Source of the DNA: Nocardioides sp. S5
Lineage (GTDB): Bacteria > Actinomycetota > Actinomycetes > Propionibacteriales > Nocardioidaceae
DNA length: 64,000 nt
Assembly: GCF_017310035.1 (NCBI RefSeq)
Contig: NZ_CP022296.1
Coordinates: 4,588,001 to 4,652,000 of the forward strand
Direction of reading: 5' to 3'
Shown piece by piece: positions 36,513-44,509 of this stretch. Numbering within the stretch: position 1 is the stretch's first letter; each line of letters opens with the position of its first letter. Position numbers and translations under genes: made by a program. Below the pieces are notes generated by a model. That model worked only from the letters and a program-made list of their open reading frames with translations. It searched no databases and was not told the DNA's origin.

Positions 36513-38249
36513 TCAGCGGGGGTTCTTGCCCTTGTAGCCGCCACCGCTGCTGCCGCCGCGGTGACCGCCGCCGGGACGGCCGCGGAACGGACCGTTGTCA
36601 GGCTTGATCTCGATCAGCTTGCCGGAGATCCGGGTGCTCTCGAGACGCTCGAGCGTGCCGGGGGGCAGGTCCGCAGGGAGCTCCACGACGGAGAAGTCCG
36701 GCTTGATCGAGATGTAGCCGAAGTCGCCGCGCGACAGGCCGCCCTCGTTGGCCAGCGCACCGACGATCTGGCGCGGCTCGACCTTGTGCCGCTTGCCGAC
36801 CTCGATGCGGTACGCCGCCATCGGCGCGCCGCTGCGGGACTCGCGCGGCGCCCGGTCGGCCTTGCCGCCATGGGTCGGCCGCTCGTCGAAGCCGCGCGAC
36901 GCACGCTCGGGCTCGGGCTCGAGCAGCAGCGGCTGCTCGCCGTGCATGACCGCGGCGAGCGCGGCAGCGACGTCCACCTCGGACACGTCGTGCTCGCTGA
37001 CGTAGTGGGAGACCACGTCGCGGAAGAAGTCGATGCGCTCGGGCTGCGTCAGCGCCTGGGTGATCTGATCGTCGAAGCGCGAGAGCCGCGTGGCGTTGAC
37101 GTCGTCGACCGTGGGCAGCTGCATCTGGGTGAGCGGCTGGCGGGTGGCCTTCTCGATCGCGCGCAGCAGGTGGCGCTCGCGCGGGGTGACGAAGGCGATC
37201 GAGTCACCGGTGCGCCCGGCACGACCCGTACGCCCGATGCGGTGGACGTAGGACTCGGTGTCGGTGGGGATGTCGTAGTTGACGACGTGGCTGATCCGCT
37301 CGACGTCGAGGCCGCGCGCGGCGACGTCGGTGGCGACGAGGATGTCGAGCTTTCCGGCCTTGAGCTGGTTGATCGTGCGCTCGCGCTGCACCTGGGCGAC
37401 GTCACCGTTGATGGCCATCGCGGAGTAGCCGCGGGCGCGCAGCTTCTCGGCCAGCGTCTCGGTCTCGTTCTTGGTCCGGACGAAGACGATCATGCCCTCG
37501 AAGTTCTCGACCTCGAGGATGCGCGTGAGGGCGTCGACCTTCTGGGGGTAGGACACGATCAGGTAGCGCTGGGTGATCGAGGAGACCGTCGACGTCTTGT
37601 TCTTGACGGTGATCTCGACCGGGTCGGCGAGGTACTTCTTGGAGATGCGGCGGATCTGCGCCGGCATGGTGGCGGAGAACAGGGCCACGTGCTTGTCGGC
37701 GGGGGTGTCGGCGAGGATCGTCTCGACGTCCTCGGCGAAGCCCATCTTGAGCATCTCGTCGGCCTCGTCGAGGACGAGGAAGCGGAGCTCGGAGAGGTCG
37801 AGGGTGCCCTTCTCGAGGTGGTCCATGATGCGGCCGGGCGTGCCGACGACGACGTGCACGCCACGACGCAGCGCGGAGAGCTGGACGCCGTAGCCCTGGC
37901 CGCCGTAGATCGGCAGCACGCGCACGCCCTTCATGTGAGCGGCGTACTTCTCGAAGGCCTCGGACACCTGCAACGCGAGCTCGCGGGTCGGCGCGAGCAC
38001 GAGGGCCTGCGGCGTCTTCTGCGAGAGGTCGAGCTGGGACAGGATCGGCAGCGCGAAGGCGGCCGTCTTGCCGGTGCCGGTCTGGGCGAGGCCGACGACG
38101 TGGCGGCCCTCGAGCAGCGGCGGGATGGTCTGAGCCTGGATCTGCGAGGGGGTCTCGTAGCCGACGTCCGTCAGCGCCTTGAGCACCGCGGGCGCGAGGC
38201 CGAGGTCGGAGAAGGTCTGCTGGGGGGCGTCGGTCTGGTCGTCACTCAC
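36513..38249 (-). CDS. deaD: DEAD-box RNA helicase, DeaD-type
   Basis: 578-residue ATP-dependent RNA helicase. Motifs: AQTGTGKTAAFA (Walker A), PTRELALQ, GTPGRIM, LVLDEADEML, ALFSATMPAQ, ATDVAARGLDV and HRIGRTGRAGRTG. The C-terminus has a DbpA-type RNA-binding domain (IEVGKRHKVEPRQIVGALAN) and a Gly-rich tail HRGGSSGGGYKGKNP, which bind structured RNA. It probably works in ribosome assembly and cold adaptation. GTG 38249 is the start. The long antisense open frame over this gene is not real. Confidence 0.93.
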   Translation of the reverse strand: MSDDQTDAPQQTFSDLGLAPAVLKALTDVGYETPSQIQAQTIPPLLEGRHVVGLAQTGTGKTAAFALPILSQLDLSQKTPQALVLAPTRELALQVSEAFEKYAAHMKGVRVLPIYGGQGYGVQLSALRRGVHVVVGTPGRIMDHLEKGTLDLSELRFLVLDEADEMLKMGFAEDVETILADTPADKHVALFSATMPAQIRRISKKYLADPVEITVKNKTSTVSSITQRYLIVSYPQKVDALTRILEVENFEGMIVFVRTKNETETLAEKLRARGYSAMAINGDVAQVQRERTINQLKAGKLDILVATDVAARGLDVERISHVVNYDIPTDTESYVHRIGRTGRAGRTGDSIAFVTPRERHLLRAIEKATRQPLTQMQLPTVDDVNATRLSRFDDQITQALTQPERIDFFRDVVSHYVSEHDVSEVDVAAALAAVMHGEQPLLLEPEPERASRGFDERPTHGGKADRAPRESRSGAPMAAYRIEVGKRHKVEPRQIVGALANEGGLSRGDFGYISIKPDFSVVELPADLPPGTLERLESTRISGKLIEIKPDNGPFRGRPGGGHRGGSSGGGYKGKNPR

Positions 38250-38355
38250 CCGAACAAAGGTAGGGCCTCAGGCGTGAATCGGACATTCCCCACCAGGTCC
38301 GGAGGGCGCGGATAAGCGCACGACAGGCCGCCACGTGAGGCAGCACACTTGCTCC

Positions 38356-39321
38356 ATGCCCGAGCAGCCCCGTCCCGACCCGTCGCCGACCACCCTGCCC
38401 GACCTCCCCCAGGGCCTCACCACCCGGCCCCTGCAGAAGACCGACGCCCGTGCCGTCCACCTCCTCATGGCCGCGCAGGAGATGGCCGACATCGGCGAGG
38501 TGGCGATCGAGGAGGCCGACATCGTCAGTGACTGGGCCCGCCCCAGCCACGACCTCGCCGCGCGCTCGGTGGGCGTCCTCGACGGCGAGGAGCTGGTGGC
38601 GTACGCCGAGCTGATGGGCGTCGACCGCGCCGACACCGCGGTCGCCCCGTCCCACCGCGGGCGCGGCATCGGCACCTGGCTGGCCCTCTGGCTCCAGGAC
38701 CTCGGCCGCCGGGTCGGCTCGCCGGTCATCGGGATGCCCGTGCCGCAGGGATCCCCGGGCGACCGCCTCCTGGAGCAGCTCGGCTACCGGGTGCGCTGGA
38801 CCAGCTGGGTGCTCAGGCTCCCCGAGGGCGCGACCATCCCCGAGCGCGAGCTGCCGGCCGACCACGTCGTACGCACGGCACGGCCCGACGAGCTGCGGGC
38901 CGTCCACGACGTGCTCGAGGACGCCTTCCTCGAGTGGTCGGTGCGCGAGCGGGAGGCCTTCGAGGACTTCGAGGCCGCGACCACCGGGCGCCCGGGGTTC
39001 GAGCCGTGGAACCTGCGTGTCGCGGTGGACCCCGCGGGCACCGTGGTCGGCGTCTCGCTCGTGCTGGTGTCCGACAACGGCACGACCGGCTACGTCGACC
39101 GCCTCGCCGTACGCCGTGACCAGCGGGGCCGCGGCCTGGCGCAGGCGCTGCTCGTGGACTCCTTCGCCCAGGCCCGCGCGCACGGCACCACGACGTCCGA
39201 GCTGAGCACCGACTCGCGCACCGGAGCGCTCGGCCTCTACGAAAGGGTGGGCATGGTGACGACCGGCATCTGGGTCAATCGCGCGGTCGACCTCGACCCC
39301 ACCACGGAAATCGCACGCTGA
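38356..39321 (+). CDS. GNAT protein with two acetyltransferase domains
   Basis: 321-residue protein with two tandem GNAT folds. The first has an acetyl-CoA loop in VAPSHRGRGIGTWLALWL and the second in LAVRRDQRGRGLAQALLVD. The arrangement resembles mycothiol synthase-like double GNAT proteins but lacks enough identity for that call. ATG 38356 is preceded by CACACT and 6 bases, a leaderless pattern. Substrate unknown. Confidence 0.8.
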   Translation: MPEQPRPDPSPTTLPDLPQGLTTRPLQKTDARAVHLLMAAQEMADIGEVAIEEADIVSDWARPSHDLAARSVGVLDGEELVAYAELMGVDRADTAVAPSHRGRGIGTWLALWLQDLGRRVGSPVIGMPVPQGSPGDRLLEQLGYRVRWTSWVLRLPEGATIPERELPADHVVRTARPDELRAVHDVLEDAFLEWSVREREAFEDFEAATTGRPGFEPWNLRVAVDPAGTVVGVSLVLVSDNGTTGYVDRLAVRRDQRGRGLAQALLVDSFAQARAHGTTTSELSTDSRTGALGLYERVGMVTTGIWVNRAVDLDPTTEIAR

Positions 39322-39426
39322 GTCAGCGCGGGCAAAAGATTCCGTCAAATGCACTGGTCTAGACACGCGTCCACAGCACAGCAACTATCGCGCCATTGAC
39401 TGTTCGTAGCCCGTACCATCGATCAA

Positions 39427-39468
39427 CGTCGCCGAGGCGACGCCATTGCAGGGACGTGGGGTCCCTGC
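39427..39468 (+). promoter_or_regulatory. two adjacent hairpins in the leader of the first response regulator
   Basis: CGTCGCC-GA-GGCGACG (39427-39442) and GCAGGGAC-GTGGG-GTCCCTGC (39448-39468) lie 27-68 bases before the start at 39495. Together they would structure the mRNA leader. Confidence 0.45.
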
Positions 39469-39494
39469 TGTGAGCTCATGGTGGGGGTTTCAAC

Positions 39495-40328
39495 GTGCAA
39501 GATCTTCATGCATTGGTCGTCGAGGACGATCCAGACATCTCGTCCGCGCTCGTCGAGACGCTCGAGGGAGCCGGCTTCCGGGTCACCTCGGCGCGCGACG
39601 GACGGCAGGCGGTGGAAGTCGCGGCAGGCGATCCACCTGACCTGGTCACGCTCGACCTGACGCTGCCGCACATGGACGGCATCGAGGTCTGCCGCCGCAT
39701 CCGGGAGAGCAGCGACTGCTACATCGTGATCGTGTCCGCGCGGTCCGACGAGGTGGACAGGCTGATCGGCCTGGAGGTCGGCGCCGACGACTTCGTGCTC
39801 AAGCCGTTCTCACCGCGCGAGCTGCGGGCCCGGGTGGCGGCACTGTTCCGCCGTCCCCGATCGGCCGGGACCACCGACGACGCTGCGGCGTCCACGGCCC
39901 TCCACGTGCCGAGCCCCTCGCAGCCCGCCGACGAGCCGAGCACGATCTCGGCCGGAGCCGGCCTGGTCATCAACTCCGCGCGCCGCGAGGTGCAGGTCGA
40001 CGGCGCGATCGTCGACCTGACCCGCATCGAGTACGACGTCCTGGAGTACCTCGCCACGCACCTCTCCCGGGTCTGCACCCGCGAGGAGATGGTCCTGGCG
40101 ATCTGGAGCAGCGCGCTCACCCACGACCACCACCTGGTGGACGTGCACGTGGCCAACCTGCGCGGCAAGCTGCGCCGGCACTCCGACGCCACCTGGATCC
40201 ACACGATCCGTGGCATCGGCTACCGGATGGACCGCGAGGGCAGCCAGGAGGACCGGCGCGCAGGCGGCGGCCCCTACCTGGTGGCCCGCATCGACTCGGA
40301 GGACTGGGCCCGGGGCCTGGACTTCTGA
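39495..40328 (+). CDS. OmpR/PhoB-type response regulator (first of a pair)
   Basis: 277-residue two-component response regulator. The receiver domain (1-115) has acidic residues VVEDDPD, phosphoacceptor Asp in LVTLDLTLPHMDG and Lys in FVLKPFSP. The winged-helix DNA-binding domain (about 160-250) ends with TWIHTIRGIGYRM. A 40-residue Ala/Thr/Ser-rich linker joins them. GTG 39495 is taken as start. No histidine kinase gene is next to it; the related regulator 166 bases downstream suggests gene duplication. The target genes are not identifiable. Confidence 0.88.
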   Translation: MQDLHALVVEDDPDISSALVETLEGAGFRVTSARDGRQAVEVAAGDPPDLVTLDLTLPHMDGIEVCRRIRESSDCYIVIVSARSDEVDRLIGLEVGADDFVLKPFSPRELRARVAALFRRPRSAGTTDDAAASTALHVPSPSQPADEPSTISAGAGLVINSARREVQVDGAIVDLTRIEYDVLEYLATHLSRVCTREEMVLAIWSSALTHDHHLVDVHVANLRGKLRRHSDATWIHTIRGIGYRMDREGSQEDRRAGGGPYLVARIDSEDWARGLDF

Positions 40329-40363
40329 GGGACGCCCCCCCCGGGGCACCGGGATTGCGCGAA

Positions 40364-40420
40364 GCAGACACCCTCCGAGCCGCTGCCGCCTACGATCGGT
40401 AGCGGCTCGGAGTCGTCTGC
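40364..40420. terminator. long hairpin between the two response regulators
   Basis: Stem CTCCGAGCCGCT (40373-40384) with AGCGGCTCGGAG (40401-40412), an inner 3-bp CCG/CGG step and an outer GCAGAC/GTCTGC extension (40364-40369 and 40415-40420). It would end the first regulator transcript or act as an attenuator before the second. Confidence 0.6.
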
Positions 40421-40494
40421 CCGCCCCGGCTCGACGCGTGGGTCTGCCCCGTACGTTTCCGGGTAGATGATTTCTCAACTTGGGAGCAGTGCTG

Positions 40495-41295
40495 ATGATG
40501 AAGGAACGGACCGCCGTGGTCGTCGAGGACGACCGCGACATCGGTGACGTCATCTCCAGCCTCCTGGACCAGGCCGGGTTCGACGTCGCGGTCGCGCGCA
40601 CCGGCGCCGATGCCCTGAACCTGATCCGCGAGCGCAAGCCCGACCTGGTCACCCTCGACCTCTCGCTGCCCGACATCGACGGCGTGGAGGTCTGCCGGCA
40701 GATCCGCGTCGTGAGCGACTGCTACGTCATCGTGATCAGCGCCCGCACCTCCGAGGTCGACCGGCTGATCGGCCTCGAGGTCGGCGCCGACGACTACCTC
40801 GTCAAGCCCTTCTCCATGCGCGAGCTGCAGGCACGCGTCGCCGCGCTCTTCCGGCGACCGCGCACCTCCGACCTCGTCTCGCCGGCGACGGCCGCGGCGA
40901 CGGCCCAGGCGGCGGAGGCCGTGGCGCTCGCCGTCATGGACCCGGCGACCGACCCCGCCACCGGCGAGGCCTACCCGCCCACGCACCCCCTCGGCTGCGA
41001 CGACCTGACGCTCAGGCCGGGCGCCCGCGAGGTCCTCGTCTCCGGCGAGGAGATCGACCTGACCCGCACCGAGTTCGACCTGCTGGCCCACCTGGTGCGC
41101 AACCCCGGAGTAGTCGTGGCGCGCGAGGACCTGATGCGCGCGGTGTGGGCCACCGAGTTCGTCCCGGACAGCACGCACGTCGTCGACGTGCACCTGGCCA
41201 ACCTGCGCCGCAAGCTGCGCAAGGCCGCGTCCGGCAACGAGTGGATCCGCACCATCCGGGGCGTCGGCTTCCGCTACGACCCCTGCTGCCCCTGA
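40495..41295 (+). CDS. OmpR/PhoB-type response regulator (second of a pair)
   Basis: 266-residue response regulator related to the preceding gene: receiver with VVEDDRD, phosphoacceptor in LVTLDLSLPDIDG and YLVKPFSMRE; winged-helix domain ending RTIRGVGFRYDPCCP. The linker is a long Ala-rich segment. ATG 40495 (an ATGATG start) has GGGAG upstream. No kinase neighbours either of the pair. The shared DRLIGLEVGADD and ARVAALFRRPR blocks point to duplication. DNA after the stop has helically spaced CTGACGCC repeats. Confidence 0.88.
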   Translation: MMKERTAVVVEDDRDIGDVISSLLDQAGFDVAVARTGADALNLIRERKPDLVTLDLSLPDIDGVEVCRQIRVVSDCYVIVISARTSEVDRLIGLEVGADDYLVKPFSMRELQARVAALFRRPRTSDLVSPATAAATAQAAEAVALAVMDPATDPATGEAYPPTHPLGCDDLTLRPGAREVLVSGEEIDLTRTEFDLLAHLVRNPGVVVAREDLMRAVWATEFVPDSTHVVDVHLANLRRKLRKAASGNEWIRTIRGVGFRYDPCCP

Positions 41296-41368
41296 CGCCA
41301 CCCTGACGCCACCTGACGCCCACCCGATGCGCGCCTGACGCCCACCTGACGCAGGAGCTCGGCGTCAG
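41292..41368. repeat. phased CTGACGCC repeats with terminal hairpin
   Basis: CTGACGC(C) occurs at 41292, 41303, 41313, 41335 and 41346, spaced by 11, 10, 22 and 11 bases, that is on one face of the helix. The last copy pairs with GCGTCAG at 41362-41368, whose end overlaps the stop codon of the permease on the other strand. It sits between convergent genes. Confidence 0.6.
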
Positions 41369-44300
41369 CGCGCCGACTCGCGCAGCGTCGCGCCGCGCGC
41401 ACCGCGCACCGTCATCGACGCGCTGATGAGCGCGACGGCACCGAAGACCGCCGCCGCGAGGAGCGCGAGCACCACCAGCCGCAGCGGCGAGATGGCCGCG
41501 ACCAGCGCAGGCGTCGTCGGGTCGTCGGCGTAGCCGAGGGTGATCGTGCGCAGCACCACCCACTGCGCCAGCGACCCCGCCAGGATGCCGGCGACCGCCG
41601 CGCTGCCGAGGACCACGGCGAGCTCGCGCACCACCGCGACCATGACCGCACCGCGGGGTACGCCGACCACGCGCAGCGCCGCGGCGTCGCGGCGGCGGGC
41701 CGGGAGCTGCACGGCCGCGCTCACGAAGAGGCCGGCCAGCGCCATTACCAGCACCAGCGCGGCGACCACGCCGTAGAGGCGCAGCGCGAGGGCGTACGCG
41801 CTCTGGTCGAGCACCTGCCGCTCCTGCGCCAGGGTCGTGGCGACGCTGAGCCCCGCCTCGGAGAGCTGCTCGGTCACCGACGCCGGCGTGCCCTCGCGGG
41901 CCAGGACGCGGGTGGTGAAGAGGTTGTCGAAGACCGGGCGGTCGGTGATGAAGGAGGAGTAGTCGACCAGCAGGCCCGACGGTCCCGTGAAGGGCATGCC
42001 CTCCACGGCGCCGATGCCGCCGAGGGTGTCGACCGGGATCAGGCCGTAGCCCTCGTCGAGGCGGTCGAGGGCGCGCTGCTGCACACCGGGGCCGGCCAGC
42101 GCGGGCCGGTCGCGGGACAGGCCGCCGGAGGTGAGGCGGGCCATGCCGACGGACTCGCCGGTGTCGACGGCCATCTCCAGGGTGCCGTCGACCTCCTGCA
42201 GGTCGGTGATGGACGTCTTCACGGCCGCGTCGGGGGTGGCCCGCCAGCCGGCGCCCTCGATGCCGCCCTCGACGGGCGCCCCGTCGACCTCGATGCCGAC
42301 CAGCCGCAGGGTGCCGGACATCCGGGTGTTGGTGCCGGCGCCGCCGCCGAGCGTCATCCCCTCGAGCGGGCAGCCCTCGGCGCACTGCGGGAGTCGCGCC
42401 GAGCGGGTGGTGACGCCCGCGGGGAAGGGACCGAGGTAGACCTTGAGCGGGACCCCGGCGCGGGTGCCGAACCGGACCTCGACCGACAGGTCGTCGTCCA
42501 TGTCGGTCCGGTTGTCGACGGTGAGGCTGAGCCGCCGGCCCTCGACCGTCGGCACCAGGCCGTCGGGGGCGATCTGCTCGGCGACCTGCTCGACGTCGCG
42601 GCCCGGGCTCCAGGTCGGGGGCCAGGTCGCGACCCGCGCGAGCCGGCTGCTGTCGACGACGGAGAAGTTGGCGCCGGGGTTGGTGACGCTCGCCGCCGCC
42701 ATGATCCACTCGCCCTCGGGGTCGATCCGGCGGGTGAGGTCGATCGCCTCCGACATGCTGAGGGTGGTGGACCAGGTGGTCTGGGCCGGCGAGGCGGTCG
42801 CGGCGACACTGGTGCGCCAGGTGGCCGCGGAGTCGTAGACGCCGGCACCGAAGACGGCCACCGCGATCGCGGCGGTGATCGGCAGGATCACCAGCGTGCC
42901 CTCCTGGCGGCGCGAGATCGCGCGCGAGGACACGAAGCCGCTGAGCGAGCGACCACGCGAGCGCCTGGTCCACCAGGTGGCGAGCACGGCGATGAGCTTC
43001 GTCGCGGCCAGGCCCGCGACCACCGCGAGCAGCACCGGCAGGACCAGATCGGTGGCGTCGGGCTCGCCGGGCCCGCTCGCCGACAGCTTGCTGGCCAGCG
43101 TCGCGACGGCGAGGGCGACGAGGGTGAGCTGGGCGATGACCGACCAGCGGCGCGCGGCGACCGGACGGCGTACGCCGCTGAGCTGGGAGGCAAGCGACTC
43201 GCGCACCACCAGGCCCACTGCGACGCACGCGACGGCGAAGGACGCGAGCAGCACCAGGCCGGCCGCGACCCAGCTCGCCGCCGGGAGCGGCAACGGCAGC
43301 CCCGGCACCAGCCAGCTGCGCACGAGCACCACCGACAGCCCGAGGCCGAAGGCGATGCCGAGCGGCGTGGCGAGCAGGAGCAGGGTGAGCGGCTCGGCCA
43401 GGCCCAGGCCCCACAGCTTGCGGGCCGTGACACCGCGCAGGGAGGCGAGCGCGAGCTCGGGGACGCGCAGCTCGCTCGCGGCGTTGAGCAGGCGCATCAG
43501 CAGCGCGAGCGCGACGAGGACCAGGGACAGCACCGCCGGTGCGATCGAGCTGCGGGCGGTGGACTGCTGGAAGCGGACCTCCCCGACGACGTCGGCGAGC
43601 GAGTTGGTGTCGTCGGCGCGCAGCGTGCCGCCCTCGACCTCGACGTCGGTGTCCGGCGGCACGGCACCGGCTGCGGCGGCGGCCTCGTCGAGCTCGGCCG
43701 GTGTCAGGTCGGCCGGCACGTCGAGACGCGTGTCGACGCGGACCGTCCACGCGCCGACCGCGGTGACGGTGTCGTCGGTGGTGATGAGGGGGGCGGGGGC
43801 GTAGGGCTGGTAGCCCCCGCGGATGCTCTCCTGCTCGTTGGTGCTGGTCAGCCGGCCGGGGATCAGCCAGTCGGCACCCGTGCTCGGGGTGTCGTAGGTG
43901 CCGACCACGACGACTTCCTCGAGGCCCGGGCGCGGGAGGTCGAGGGCAGCGACGCCGGGGGTCTCGAAGATGGCGAGCGGGAGCGGGCGACCGATCTCGG
44001 CGCCGGTCTTCTCGACATCGGCGGCGAGCATCAGCACCTCGCCCTGCCGCTCGGGGCAGCGCCCCTCCACCTCGAGGACCTCGCACGCGTCGGCGCGTGA
44101 CCAGAAGGTCACCACGCCGCGCAGCGCGCTGAACCGCTCGGACTGCGCCGTCACCACCGGCTCCTGCCAGGGCCCGGTCGTCAGCGCGTCGGACGCCGCG
44201 ACCGCGTCTCGCTCGGCCTGCTCGATCGCGACCCCGGAGTCGGGGGTGTAGACGCGGCTCAGGCCGGTGAGACCGGGCGGCGACTCCTGGAGGCGGGTGA

Positions 44301-44445
44301 CGACGTAGGAGTTGGTGACGGCCTCGGAGAAGACCGGCCCGAGCACCGCCGAGCCGATCGCGAGGGCCGTCAGCAGCACCGAGCCCGCCGAGAGCAGGGC
44401 CCGCGACCGCAGGCCGCGCACGATGGCGCCGAAGAGCTGGATCAT
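41365..44445 (-). CDS. FtsX-like ABC transporter permease (large)
   Basis: 1026-residue permease. One N-terminal helix (GSVLLTALAIGSAVLGPVF), a long extracytoplasmic region, then a helix block around residues 270-500, a second long extracytoplasmic domain, and a final FtsX block of about four helices (YGVVAALVLVMALAGLFVSAA and onward). The pattern fits MacB/LolE-type or lantibiotic-type permeases with two membrane blocks. The extracytoplasmic LPQCAEGCPLEG stretch has two Cys and recurs in the paralog at 44510. Last gene of the operon, 65 bases after the preceding stop. Substrate unknown. Confidence 0.78.
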   Translation of the reverse strand: MIQLFGAIVRGLRSRALLSAGSVLLTALAIGSAVLGPVFSEAVTNSYVVTRLQESPPGLTGLSRVYTPDSGVAIEQAERDAVAASDALTTGPWQEPVVTAQSERFSALRGVVTFWSRADACEVLEVEGRCPERQGEVLMLAADVEKTGAEIGRPLPLAIFETPGVAALDLPRPGLEEVVVVGTYDTPSTGADWLIPGRLTSTNEQESIRGGYQPYAPAPLITTDDTVTAVGAWTVRVDTRLDVPADLTPAELDEAAAAAGAVPPDTDVEVEGGTLRADDTNSLADVVGEVRFQQSTARSSIAPAVLSLVLVALALLMRLLNAASELRVPELALASLRGVTARKLWGLGLAEPLTLLLLATPLGIAFGLGLSVVLVRSWLVPGLPLPLPAASWVAAGLVLLASFAVACVAVGLVVRESLASQLSGVRRPVAARRWSVIAQLTLVALAVATLASKLSASGPGEPDATDLVLPVLLAVVAGLAATKLIAVLATWWTRRSRGRSLSGFVSSRAISRRQEGTLVILPITAAIAVAVFGAGVYDSAATWRTSVAATASPAQTTWSTTLSMSEAIDLTRRIDPEGEWIMAAASVTNPGANFSVVDSSRLARVATWPPTWSPGRDVEQVAEQIAPDGLVPTVEGRRLSLTVDNRTDMDDDLSVEVRFGTRAGVPLKVYLGPFPAGVTTRSARLPQCAEGCPLEGMTLGGGAGTNTRMSGTLRLVGIEVDGAPVEGGIEGAGWRATPDAAVKTSITDLQEVDGTLEMAVDTGESVGMARLTSGGLSRDRPALAGPGVQQRALDRLDEGYGLIPVDTLGGIGAVEGMPFTGPSGLLVDYSSFITDRPVFDNLFTTRVLAREGTPASVTEQLSEAGLSVATTLAQERQVLDQSAYALALRLYGVVAALVLVMALAGLFVSAAVQLPARRRDAAALRVVGVPRGAVMVAVVRELAVVLGSAAVAGILAGSLAQWVVLRTITLGYADDPTTPALVAAISPLRLVVLALLAAAVFGAVALISASMTVRGARGATLRESAR

Positions 44446-44509
44446 CTCGGGGTCCCCTCGACGTTGTCCGGGGGAGCGGAGCGGAGGAGGAGAAGGTCGT
44501 GGGGTGCGG

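Noticed and set aside
36474..38315. 613-codon plus-strand frame
   Set aside because: Antisense to the DEAD-box helicase; repetitive Gly/Arg/Val/Asp composition typical of a shadow frame.
41012..44086. 1024-codon frame on the minus strand within the permease region
   Set aside because: Composition is Arg/Gly/Ala/Pro-rich shadow; the permease frame has helices and family patterns.
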